Assembly (NCBI GenBank): GCA_902490405.1
Contig: CABUDS010000023.1
Location: 1 to 38,135 of the forward strand
DNA: 38,135 nucleotides
Source: an uncultured Collinsella sp.
Lineage (GTDB): Bacteria; Actinomycetota; Coriobacteriia; Coriobacteriales; Coriobacteriaceae
Direction: 5' to 3'
The position numbers and the translations under genes were made by a program. Below the pieces are notes generated by a model. That model saw nothing but the letters and a program-made list of their open reading frames with translations. It was not told the origin of the DNA and searched no databases. Below are positions 23,995 to 31,255 of the stretch, one piece after another (positions within the stretch are counted from its first letter, which is position 1; each line of letters opens with the position of its first letter).

Positions 23995-25296
23995 ATGCAA
24001 CGACAGCTTATGAGTGAACTTATCGCTTGGAAATCAAGGGCGAATCGCAAACCTCTCTTGCTTAAGGGAGCCCGCCAGACAGGAAAGACTTGGCTTCTTA
24101 ACGAATTCGCAAGCCAGCAGTATCGAAGCGTCATTCGTTTTGACTTTATGCTCGAGCCGAGCACACGCTCGCTGTTCGATGGGGACCTCGACCCCAAGCG
24201 CATCATCTCCCAGATAGAGCTCCTACGTGGCCAAACCGTAACGCCGACAGACACGCTCATCATCTTCGACGAGATCCAAGAGGCGCCACGCGGGATCACC
24301 TCGCTCAAGTACTTCAACGAGCTTGCACCCGAATACCACATCGTAGCAGCCGGTTCCTATATGGGCCTCGCGCTCCGACGCGAAAACGAGTCATTTCCCG
24401 TCGGCAAAATCGACCAGCTCACCATGCGTCCCATGGGGTTTGCCGAGTTCGTTCGCGCCGTCGACGGCAACCCGCTCGCCGACGCCATCCTTGCCGCAGA
24501 CATGAACCTTCTAGCAAACGTCACCGAAAAGCTCGTGCACTTGCTCAAGGAATACCTTGTTGTCGGTGGTATGCCCGAAGTTGTCTCCGCTTTCGCCGAG
24601 ACACGCGACTTCATTGAAGCCCGAAGGCTTCAGCAGCAAATCATCGAGGCTTACGAATCCGATTTTGGCAAACATGCACCCGCCCGCATCGTCGAGCGCA
24701 TGAGGTTGGTTTGGAAATCCCTTCCCGGCCAGCTTGCCAAGGAGAACAAGAAGTTTGTCTATGGCGCCCTTCGCCCTGGAGCGCGCGCACGCGATTTTGA
24801 GGAAAGCCTCCAGTGGCTCACGGACTACGGAATCGTTCATAAGGTGCCACGTGTTTCCGCTCTAAAGGCACCGCTCTCGAGCTACGAAGACCTCTCGGGC
24901 TTCAAACTGTTCTGCATCGACACCGGCATCCTCGGAGCGCTCTCCGGTCTCTCTCCGGCCATCGTTCTTAACGGATCCGCTGTTTTTACCGAGTTCAAAG
25001 GTTCGCTGACCGAACAATACGTCGCGCAGGAGCTTTTGCTCCAAGACAAAACTCCCGTGTATTGGTCCTCTACCTCTGGCAATGCCGAAACCGACTTTGC
25101 CATCGACCATGCGGGAACCGTGCTTCCGCTTGAGGTCAAGGCGGCAGAGAACCTTAAAGCGAAGAGTCTGAAAATAGCCTGCGAAAAATTCAAACTCGAG
25201 CGTTGCGTGAGGAGCTCTCTGGCGGCATATAGAGACGAGGACACGCTCGTCAATATTCCGCTTTGGGAAATTGGGCAAATCGACAAACTGGCATAA
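23995..25296 (+). CDS. AAA ATPase with DUF4143 domain
   Basis: A 433-residue P-loop ATPase of the widespread AAA_14/DUF4143 group. Walker A is GARQTGKT (25-32), Walker B LIIFDEIQ (88-95), followed by sensor-like AAGSYMGLAL. The C-terminal DUF4143 part contains a nuclease-like pattern, SGNAETDFAI and PLEVKAAENLKAKSL, which resembles PD-(D/E)XK residues. The cellular role of this group is not established. The ATG at 23995 follows GGGAGG; a TTG four codons earlier overlaps that ribosome site and is rejected. The gene stands alone between two palindromic elements and downstream of a tRNA with a duplicated end, which suggests that it is a mobile or accessory insertion in core DNA. Confidence 0.85.
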   Translation: MQRQLMSELIAWKSRANRKPLLLKGARQTGKTWLLNEFASQQYRSVIRFDFMLEPSTRSLFDGDLDPKRIISQIELLRGQTVTPTDTLIIFDEIQEAPRGITSLKYFNELAPEYHIVAAGSYMGLALRRENESFPVGKIDQLTMRPMGFAEFVRAVDGNPLADAILAADMNLLANVTEKLVHLLKEYLVVGGMPEVVSAFAETRDFIEARRLQQQIIEAYESDFGKHAPARIVERMRLVWKSLPGQLAKENKKFVYGALRPGARARDFEESLQWLTDYGIVHKVPRVSALKAPLSSYEDLSGFKLFCIDTGILGALSGLSPAIVLNGSAVFTEFKGSLTEQYVAQELLLQDKTPVYWSSTSGNAETDFAIDHAGTVLPLEVKAAENLKAKSLKIACEKFKLERCVRSSLAAYRDEDTLVNIPLWEIGQIDKLA

Positions 25297-25323
25297 AGGC
25301 TGCGGAGGCGCTCAGCAAGGACT

Positions 25324-25364
25324 GTCCCCAGGTGCCGGCAGAAAAAACGTCCCTAGGTGCCGGC
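25324..25364. repeat. short direct repeat after the ATPase gene
   Basis: GTCCCCAGGTGCCGGC (25324-25339) and GTCCCTAGGTGCCGGC (25349-25364) differ at one base and are 25 bases apart. They directly precede the right palindromic element. Function is unknown. Confidence 0.5.
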
Positions 25365-25369
25365 TGTTG

Positions 25370-25436
25370 AGTTGCGGTGGAATAGGGACTGGTTGGGGCC
25401 CGAAAGGGCGATTTTAGTCCGCATTTCACCGCAACT
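25370..25436. repeat. palindromic element, right copy
   Basis: GTTGCGGTGGAATAGGGACT (25371-25390) pairs with AGTCCGCATTTCACCGCAAC (25416-25435) at 17 of 20 positions. An inner hairpin GCCC-GAAA-GGGC lies between. The ends match the element at 23787-23853. Confidence 0.65.
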
Positions 25437-25449
25437 TATGAGGGGATGG

Positions 25450-26451
25450 TTAAAGGGTGCTCAGGCTCGGGGTCCAGGCGATGGTGGGGGTCGCGCCGTC
25501 GAGAACCTCGTTGATGGTGGCGGCCATGCCGGCGAGGAGGCTGTTCTCACTTACGGTGAGCGTCTTGTAGCCGCCGGCTCGCATGAGCTCGCGAATCACC
25601 ACGGCGCCGGCCAGAATCACGCCCGCGCGTTTGGGCTGTACACCCGGTAGCGCGGCGATACCCTCCACATCCAGCGCGGACATACGCTCGATGGCAGCCG
25701 AAACCTGCTCCATCGAAAGCTCGCGCAGGTGCACAAAGCTCGAATCATACGGCTCCAGCTCGTGAACGAGTGCCACGAGCGTGGTGACGGTGCCGCCCAC
25801 CGCAACGAGGCGTTCGGCGCGCTCAAAGTCGCTGGGCAGGCCTTCAAAATAGGCGACAAACTGCTCGCCTGCCCACGCGGCAGCGGCAGCAAGCTCGCCA
25901 TCCGCGGGCGGCAACGCGGAGAAAAAGCGCTCTGTCACGCGGCGACAACCGATGTCCAGCGAGCGCGTTCCCTCCAGCGCAAAGACGCCGCGCTCCGGCG
26001 CGTACACGCCAGTCGCGAGCTCCGTGGATCCGCCGCCCGAATCGGCAACAATGATGCGCTCGCCGGCAAAGTCGTGCGCCACGCCGAAAAACGTCAGGCG
26101 CGCCTCGACCTCGCCCGGAATCACTTGTGGCTCAAGCCCCAGATCGCGCAGACCGTCCAACAGCAGCGCGGCATTGGACGCATCGCGCGCGGCACTCGTA
26201 CACGTGGTGCAGACGCACACGGCCCCAAAGGCACGGGCCTCGTCCACAAACATGTGACACGCAGCGAGCACACGCTCGACAGCCGCCTTGCAAAAGCGCC
26301 CCGTCGTGTCCACGCCCTCGCCCAGGTCGGTAATCTCGGTATGCTTGGACGATTCCACAATCGCTCCGCCCTCGACCTGGGCCAACACCAGTCGCGACGA
26401 CACCGTTCCCAGGTCGATCGCGGCTACCTTATAGCGTTTGCAATTTGTCAT
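25450..26451 (-). CDS. ppx: Ppx/GppA-family phosphatase
   Basis: A 333-residue member of the exopolyphosphatase/guanosine pentaphosphatase family, with an actin-like ATPase fold: VAAIDLGTVSSRLVLA at the N-terminus, the phosphate-binding DSGGGSTELATG loop in the middle, and VAVGGTVTTL later. These enzymes release phosphate from polyphosphate or convert pppGpp to ppGpp; which one applies here cannot be told. It lacks the extra C-terminal domains of long Ppx proteins, as is usual in actinobacteria. The ATG at 26451 has GGAGGGGAG upstream. It lies 20 bases after the DivIC-like gene, forming the eno-divIC-ppx order common in actinobacteria. Confidence 0.88.
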   Translation of the reverse strand: MTNCKRYKVAAIDLGTVSSRLVLAQVEGGAIVESSKHTEITDLGEGVDTTGRFCKAAVERVLAACHMFVDEARAFGAVCVCTTCTSAARDASNAALLLDGLRDLGLEPQVIPGEVEARLTFFGVAHDFAGERIIVADSGGGSTELATGVYAPERGVFALEGTRSLDIGCRRVTERFFSALPPADGELAAAAAWAGEQFVAYFEGLPSDFERAERLVAVGGTVTTLVALVHELEPYDSSFVHLRELSMEQVSAAIERMSALDVEGIAALPGVQPKRAGVILAGAVVIRELMRAGGYKTLTVSENSLLAGMAATINEVLDGATPTIAWTPSLSTL

Positions 26452-26471
26452 TGCGGGCTCCCCTCCGGGCG

Positions 26472-27242
26472 CTATTTGCCGTTGGACACGACCGTCTGAC
26501 CCTCGACGCCGTTAAACCCAAACAGCATGTCGAGCGCCTGGATGTACCACGGCGCGTCCTTGCCGACTTCTTCGATTTCCTTGGCCACTTCGCTGGCCTT
26601 CTTGGCGTTTGAGGACTTTTTGCTCGACGACGAGTCCGAATCGTCGTCCAAGCCTAGCACGTCAATCTTCTTCTCGCCGGGCATCACCAGGCCCAGGTCC
26701 TCGGACGCCGCGTCCTTGATACCCTCCTCCGAGAGCAGCTTGTCGACGCTTTTTTGCAGCTCATCATTGTATTGCTGGCGAATCTCGACCTGCTTGGCCA
26801 AGATATCGCTCGAACGCTTTGCCACGTACAGATCGCGCACGGGAAAATACAGGCTCACGAGCACCAGCGCCACCACGATACCGATAAACAGCGGACGCAG
26901 AGAGCCATGCGTAAAGTCATAGATTGCCTTGACCACCGCATTGTCGTTGGCGTAGCGCATAAAGTCCGAGCCCGAAAGACGGTTCGAGGGCCTACTCGGC
27001 TTTTCGTGCGTTTGATCCGAGGAACGCTGAGCACGCTCCGAATGCGCCGGGCGCACCGAACGTGGCGGACGGTCCGTCAGCATATTCATTTGAGCACGGG
27101 AGTGTGAGGCACTTGTCGGTCGCTGCATGGAGCGGTCGGCACCGGCGTAATCGGACCCGCCAAGCTGCACCGAATGCGCACGGCGAGGTGACGGCTCACG
27201 CGAACCGGCGGAATAGTACCTGTTGTCGTAAATCTGATCCAT
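26472..27242 (-). CDS. DivIC/FtsB-like septum formation protein
   Basis: A 256-residue single-span protein. A long charged, Ser/Arg/Pro-rich cytosolic N-terminus (about 110 residues) precedes one membrane helix (LFIGIVVALVLVSLYFPV). A coiled-coil (AKRSSDILAKQVEIRQQYNDELQ) and an acidic Ser-rich region follow, then a C-terminal tail. This matches DivIC/FtsB-type proteins, which with FtsL and DivIB/FtsQ support septal wall synthesis. The ATG at 27242 has AAGG upstream; an upstream frame extension overlaps the eno terminator and is rejected. Position directly after eno and before ppx supports the assignment. Confidence 0.8.
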   Translation of the reverse strand: MDQIYDNRYYSAGSREPSPRRAHSVQLGGSDYAGADRSMQRPTSASHSRAQMNMLTDRPPRSVRPAHSERAQRSSDQTHEKPSRPSNRLSGSDFMRYANDNAVVKAIYDFTHGSLRPLFIGIVVALVLVSLYFPVRDLYVAKRSSDILAKQVEIRQQYNDELQKSVDKLLSEEGIKDAASEDLGLVMPGEKKIDVLGLDDDSDSSSSKKSSNAKKASEVAKEIEEVGKDAPWYIQALDMLFGFNGVEGQTVVSNGK

Positions 27243-27305
27243 GTGCGCCTTGTGCGGTTGAGGTTTGTTTGCGCTAAGTCTTTTAGTTATAGCACGAGTG
27301 CGCGC

Positions 27306-27320
27306 GCCGCCTTCGGCGGC
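27306..27320. other. GCCGCC-TTC-GGCGGC hairpin
   Basis: A perfect GC stem with a TTCG-type loop lies in the space between the eno terminator and the DivIC-like gene. It would form in the leader of the DivIC transcript if transcription starts upstream of it. Confidence 0.4.
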
Positions 27321-27330
27321 CCTTGCTCGA

Positions 27331-27366
27331 CATAAAAAAGGCGCTGAGCCATATGGCCCAGCGCCC
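27331..27366 (-). terminator. enolase terminator
   Basis: On the minus strand GGCGCTGGGCC pairs with GGCTCAGCGCC (27340-27350 and 27355-27365) and is followed by TTTTTTATG. It ends the eno transcript 70 bases after its stop codon, so the downstream DivIC-ppx genes need readthrough or their own promoter. Confidence 0.85.
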
Positions 27367-27438
27367 AATGGTGCTCAACAGTGCCCGGCGGGAGCGAGGT
27401 GAATCCGAGTCAGCCCCGCCCCCGCACACGCCGCTTGC

Positions 27439-28728
27439 CTAGCGAATGTTGTAGAACGCGGCCTTGCCGGCGTAGTGCGCGCTGCCCTCGAGCTCGTCCT
27501 CGATACGGATGAGCTGGTTGTACTTGGCGATGCGGTCGCTACGGCACGGGGCGCCCGACTTGATCTGGCCGGCATTGACGCCCACGACCAGGTCGGCGAT
27601 CGTGGAATCCTCGGTCTCGCCGGAGCGGTGGCTCACGATGCAGGCGTAGCCGGCCTCCTTGGCGGTCTCGATGGCCTCGAGCGACTCGGTGAGCGTGCCG
27701 ATCTGGTTGACCTTGACCAGGATCGCGTTGGCGGCGCCCAGCTTGATGCCCTTCTTGAGGCGCTCGGTGTTGGTGACGAACAGGTCGTCGCCCACCAGCT
27801 GCACCTTGTTGCCAATGCGGCGGGTCAGCTCGACCCAGCCGTCCCAGTCCTCCTCGGCCATGCCGTCCTCGATGGAGATGATGGGATAGGTGTCGACGAG
27901 CTTCTCCCAGTAATCGACCATCTGGGCACTCGTGTACTCCACGCCCTCGCCCTTGAGCTCGTACATGCCGGTTTCGGCGTTGTAGAACTCGGTCGAGGCC
28001 GGGTCCATGGCGTACATGAAGTCGACGCCGGGCTTAAAGCCAGCCTTCTCGACGGCCTTGGTAATGTACTCGAACGGCTCGGCATTGGTCTTGAGGTTGG
28101 GCGCAAAGCCGCCCTCGTCGCCCACGCCGCCGCCCAGGCCCGCCTCGTGCAGCACGCCCTTGAGGGTGTGGTAGACCTCGGCGCACCAACGCAGGCCCTC
28201 GGCAAAGCTCGGGGCGCCCACCGGCATGATCATGAACTCCTGGAAGTCGACGTTATTGTCGGCATGCACGCCGCCGTTGAGGATGTTCATCATGGGCGTG
28301 GGCAGCAGATGGGCGTTGACGCCGCCCAGGTACTGGTACAGCGAAAGACCCGCCGACTCGGCAGCGGCGCGGGCGACGGCCAGCGACACGCCCAGGATGG
28401 CGTTGGCACCGAGCTTGGTCTTGTTGGGGGTACCGTCCGCGGCAATCAGCGCGGCATCGACGGCGCGCTGGTCGAAGGCGTCGAGGCCCACGACGGCGTT
28501 AGCGCACTCGTTATTGACGTGCTCGACGGCCTGCGAAACGCCCTTGCCCAGGTAGCGGCCCTTGTCGCCATCGCGCAGCTCGCATGCCTCAAAGGCGCCG
28601 GTCGAAGCGCCCGAAGGCACCATCGCGCGGCCGAAGCTGCCGTCCTCGAGCACGACCTCGACCTCGACGGTGGGGTTGCCGCGGCTGTCGAGTACCTCGC
28701 GACCGTAGACATCCAAAATATCGCTCAT
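27439..28728 (-). CDS. eno: enolase (phosphopyruvate hydratase)
   Basis: A 429-residue enolase that interconverts 2-phosphoglycerate and phosphoenolpyruvate in glycolysis. All family landmarks are present: the N-terminal DVYGREVLDSRGNPTVEVEV, loop VPSGASTGAFEA, the metal and substrate residues in GDEGGFAPN, SIEDGMAEEDW and GDDLFVTN, the catalytic Lys in VKVNQIGTL, and the C-terminal SHRSGETED. Length is standard. The ATG at 28728 has GAGGGAG upstream. G+C-rich with strong codon bias, as expected for a highly expressed core gene. Its upstream space has two direct copies of GGCTAACTTA. Confidence 0.99.
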   Translation of the reverse strand: MSDILDVYGREVLDSRGNPTVEVEVVLEDGSFGRAMVPSGASTGAFEACELRDGDKGRYLGKGVSQAVEHVNNECANAVVGLDAFDQRAVDAALIAADGTPNKTKLGANAILGVSLAVARAAAESAGLSLYQYLGGVNAHLLPTPMMNILNGGVHADNNVDFQEFMIMPVGAPSFAEGLRWCAEVYHTLKGVLHEAGLGGGVGDEGGFAPNLKTNAEPFEYITKAVEKAGFKPGVDFMYAMDPASTEFYNAETGMYELKGEGVEYTSAQMVDYWEKLVDTYPIISIEDGMAEEDWDGWVELTRRIGNKVQLVGDDLFVTNTERLKKGIKLGAANAILVKVNQIGTLTESLEAIETAKEAGYACIVSHRSGETEDSTIADLVVGVNAGQIKSGAPCRSDRIAKYNQLIRIEDELEGSAHYAGKAAFYNIR

Positions 28729-28803
28729 GTTGTCTCCCTCTCACTTGGAAACGGGTTGAATGCTTGGCGACACGGCTTGCACGCTACAGTGGCGCGCAGG
28801 TTC

Positions 28804-28848
28804 ATAAGTTAGCCTTATCGCACTTTTTGCATTATGCCCTAAGTTAGC
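28804..28848 (-). promoter_or_regulatory. repeated GGCTAACTTA sites upstream of eno
   Basis: On the plus strand AAGTTAGCC occurs twice, about 35 bases apart, 80-120 bases upstream of the eno start. A related TTGGCTAACTAAG lies upstream of the CydDC-like gene (31196-31209). The sites may bind a shared regulator; they resemble half of a DtxR-family box, but weakly. Confidence 0.3.
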
Positions 28849-28870
28849 CAAGGGATACAATCTTTTTGAA

Positions 28871-28910
28871 AAATAATGGGGGCGATGAGAAAGTCCGTCC
28901 CGTCGCCCCC
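28871..28910 (-). terminator. mazG terminator
   Basis: On the minus strand GGGGGCGA (28910-28903) pairs with TCGCCCCC (28885-28878) and is followed by ATTATTTTT. It lies directly after the mazG stop at 28917. Confidence 0.85.
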
Positions 28911-28916
28911 GCAGTC

Positions 28917-29777
28917 TTACTCCTCTGCCTTTGCGGCATCCCAGAGGTCATTGAGGCCGTGGGTCGAAAGCTCGGCCAGATCCACGTGGGCGTCGGCCGC
29001 CATCTGCTCCATCGCGGCCCAGCGGCGGCGGAACTTTGCCGTGCTGGCACGCAGGGCGCTCTCGGCGTCGATTCCCTCCTTGCGCGCAACGTTAACCAGG
29101 GCAAAGAGCAGGTCGCCAAACTCCATCTCGCGCTCGGGCGAGCCGGGAGTCTCGGCCTCAAACTCGGCGCGCTCCTCGGCGACCTCGTCCCACACGTCCT
29201 GGACCGTCTCCCACTCAAAGCCCACGGCAGCCGCCTTGCGCGACACCTTTTGGGCCTGCATCAGCGCCGGCAGATGCGTGGGCACGCCGTCGAGCAGGCC
29301 CTCGGGCGCAGCCTCGCCTGCCGCCACGGCCTTGTCCTTGGCAGCCTTCTCGGCAAGCTTAACCTCGTCCCAGATCTTGAGCACCTCATCGGAGCTCTCG
29401 GCGTCCGCATCGCCAAACACGTGCGGATGACGACGGATGAGCTTGGCGTCGATATCGCGTGCCACATCGGCAAGCGTAAACTCGCCGGCGTCCGCCGCAA
29501 TCTGCGCATGCAGTACCACCTGCATGAGCACGTCGCCCAGCTCCTCGCGCAGATGCGCCACGTCGTCCGCCTCGATGCAATCGAGCGCCTCGTAGGCCTC
29601 CTCGATCATGTTCTTGCCGATGCTCTGATGCGTCTGTTCGCGGTCCCACGGGCAGCCATCGGGCTGACGCAGACGCCAGATGGTCTGCACCAGATGCTGC
29701 AGCTCGGCCGACGCGTCGACCAGTGTGGACAGATCGCGCGAGCCCTCGGCATTTTGCCGAGCCATGTGCTGCGCCAT
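28917..29777 (-). CDS. mazG: MazG-family nucleoside triphosphate pyrophosphohydrolase
   Basis: A 286-residue MazG protein, which hydrolyses (d)NTPs to monophosphates and can limit aberrant nucleotides and ppGpp. The first MazG domain has the CPWDREQTHQS start, the metal-binding EEAYEAL and EELGDVLMQVVLHA helices; the second half repeats the fold with FGDLLFALVNVAR. The ATG at 29777 has GGAGG upstream and lies two bases after the yfcE stop, so the two are co-transcribed. A longer open frame upstream overlaps yfcE and is rejected. Length is normal for the two-domain form. Confidence 0.95.
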   Translation of the reverse strand: MAQHMARQNAEGSRDLSTLVDASAELQHLVQTIWRLRQPDGCPWDREQTHQSIGKNMIEEAYEALDCIEADDVAHLREELGDVLMQVVLHAQIAADAGEFTLADVARDIDAKLIRRHPHVFGDADAESSDEVLKIWDEVKLAEKAAKDKAVAAGEAAPEGLLDGVPTHLPALMQAQKVSRKAAAVGFEWETVQDVWDEVAEERAEFEAETPGSPEREMEFGDLLFALVNVARKEGIDAESALRASTAKFRRRWAAMEQMAADAHVDLAELSTHGLNDLWDAAKAEE

Positions 29778-29779
29778 GA

Positions 29780-30328
29780 TTATTTCTCCTCCAGGATCAC
29801 GTGACGGAACGCGCCGCCCTCGTAGATGCCGTAGCTGTGCGTACCGTCCTTGGGAATACTCACGCTGCCGGGATTGAAGAGCCACAGACCCGGGTGAGTC
29901 TCGCTTGCCTCGCTAACTTTGATGTGCGTGTGGCCGTAGACGAGCGCGGAGCCCTCGGGCAGCGCGGGCACGTGGTCGACGCTGTTGTGCATGCCGGCGC
30001 CAAAAACGTGGCCGTGCGTCAGGAACAGCTCGCGGCCGGCCTCGTCGAACAGCGTGGCGTAGTCGGCCATGACGGGAAAGTCGAGGACCATCTGGTCGAC
30101 CTCGGCGTCACAGTTACCGCGCACCGCGATGATGCGGTCGGCCAGGGCGTTGAGCAGCGGAATCACGCGCTTGGGGGCGTAGTCGCGCGGCAGGTCGTTG
30201 CGCGGACCGTGATAGAGCAGGTCGCCCAGCAGGACGATGCGGTCGGGCTGCTCGGACTCGATGGCGGCGCAGAGGAGCTCGGTCCAATATGCCGAGCCGT
30301 GGATGTCGGAGGCGATGAGGTATTTCAT
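29780..30328 (-). CDS. yfcE: YfcE-type metallophosphodiesterase
   Basis: A 182-residue calcineurin-like phosphodiesterase with the full metal-binding set: SDIHG (8-12), GDLLYHGPRN, GNCD, THGH and YGHTH. YfcE-type enzymes cleave phosphodiesters on model substrates; their natural substrate is unknown. The ATG at 30328 has AAAGGA upstream. It overlaps nothing and is followed immediately by mazG. The LarC-like gene lies 57 bases upstream in the same direction. Confidence 0.93.
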   Translation of the reverse strand: MKYLIASDIHGSAYWTELLCAAIESEQPDRIVLLGDLLYHGPRNDLPRDYAPKRVIPLLNALADRIIAVRGNCDAEVDQMVLDFPVMADYATLFDEAGRELFLTHGHVFGAGMHNSVDHVPALPEGSALVYGHTHIKVSEASETHPGLWLFNPGSVSIPKDGTHSYGIYEGGAFRHVILEEK

Positions 30329-30385
30329 GGGAGGGTCCTTTCGGATGGGGTTGATGTGGCCAGGCGCGAGATGTGGCCGGGCGCG

Positions 30386-30871
30386 CTATTCAAATCGCAG
30401 TGCCGAGGCTTGTGCCGCCTGCATCACGCGTTGGAGCGGCACGTTGTGCTCACGGGCAAGGCGGGCACAGTCCTCGTACTCGGGTGCCGCGCGCTCGCTG
30501 CCGTCGGGCAGGGTGGCCACCTTGACGGACACCTCGCCCCAAGGCGTCGCGACCTGCTCAAAGCGGCGCGGCAGGCAAACGCGCTCCATCACCTGGCGCC
30601 GGATGCCGTTCGTGGTGGTTTCCAAAAAGATAATCGTCTGCAGACGGTCAATGTCCTCGCGGGCGCAGATTACCTGCAGCTGCCAGCCGGGGCGACCTTT
30701 TTTGCAGTAGAGAGGCAACCAGTGCACCTCGCGCGCACCTGCCTCGCGCAGGCGGTCCGCGGCATAAGCGAGTACCTCGGGCGACGCATCGTCGATGTCG
30801 CACTCCAGCTTGACGATAGTTTCGGGTGCATCGGTCTCGCGAGACAGCGGAGATGTACTTCCACGTTGCAT
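30386..30871 (-). CDS. stand-alone LarC C-terminal domain
   Basis: A 161-residue protein matching the C-terminal part of LarC (ETIVKLECDIDDASPEVLAYAADRL, then a KKGRPG motif and later TTTNGIRRQVMERVCLPR). LarC inserts nickel into the pincer cofactor of lactate racemase in a CTP-dependent reaction; full-length proteins have about 400 residues, and in lactobacilli the LarC1 and LarC2 parts are joined by a frameshift. Here only the LarC2 part exists. I place the start at the ATG at 30871 with AAGGA about ten bases upstream. The 380 bases upstream contain no LarC1 sequence. It may act with an N-terminal part encoded elsewhere, or have another role. Confidence 0.8.
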   Translation of the reverse strand: MQRGSTSPLSRETDAPETIVKLECDIDDASPEVLAYAADRLREAGAREVHWLPLYCKKGRPGWQLQVICAREDIDRLQTIIFLETTTNGIRRQVMERVCLPRRFEQVATPWGEVSVKVATLPDGSERAAPEYEDCARLAREHNVPLQRVMQAAQASALRFE

Positions 30872-31255
30872 ACGGTCCGGATCCTTTCCGCACGGGCTCG
30901 TTTTATTCACCCAAACGCTAGCACATCGGACGTGGCGCAAGCGTGACTTTCGTCCGTCGCCGCCCTCGCCCCTATCCAAACATGTACGCCAGCCTCCAAA
31001 CATGTCATTTTTTGCAGCTTTTGGAGGCTGATGTACATGTTTTGGAGCGGGGCCGCGCACGATCAGAATTGCGCTCGCACTCCGTCCACCACAAAGTTCA
31101 CTACACTCAACAATTTTGAACTTTCCACGCAGTTCATCGGCCAAAAAATTACCCTCGGCATACTTACAGGCTGCACGATGCTACTCTAGTTGCATTTGGC
31201 TAACTAAGCGGCTGCCGAGGACCCCGACCGGCACCGTTACGGCATAGGAGGTTTC
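30872..31255. other. gene-free space between larC2-like and cydDC-like genes
   Basis: Divergent promoters of both neighbours must lie here. The space holds a long inverted repeat (30976-31045, listed separately) and a TTGGCTAACTAAG site at 31196-31209. I see no coding frame with a ribosome site. Confidence 0.5.
30976..31045. repeat. inverted repeat, CCAAACATGTAC ... GTACATGTTTTGG
   Basis: The left arm 30976-31000 (CCAAACATGTAC, then CAGCCTCCAAA) pairs with the right arm 31019-31045 (TTTTGGAGGCTG, then GTACATGTTTTGG) almost perfectly over about 25 bases. CCAAACATGT also recurs at the left end of the loop. It looks like an intergenic dispersed palindrome. Confidence 0.7.

Noticed and set aside
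27475..28812. 445-codon plus-strand open frame
   Set aside because: It is the complement of enolase, which is certain; the translation is Leu/Gly/Asp-biased and resembles no protein.
29801..30946. 381-codon plus-strand open frame
   Set aside because: Antisense to yfcE and the LarC-like gene, without domain signatures.
30872..31144. Upstream extension of the LarC-like gene as a LarC1 part
   Set aside because: The translation has no LarC1 features and crosses the inverted repeat at 30976-31045.
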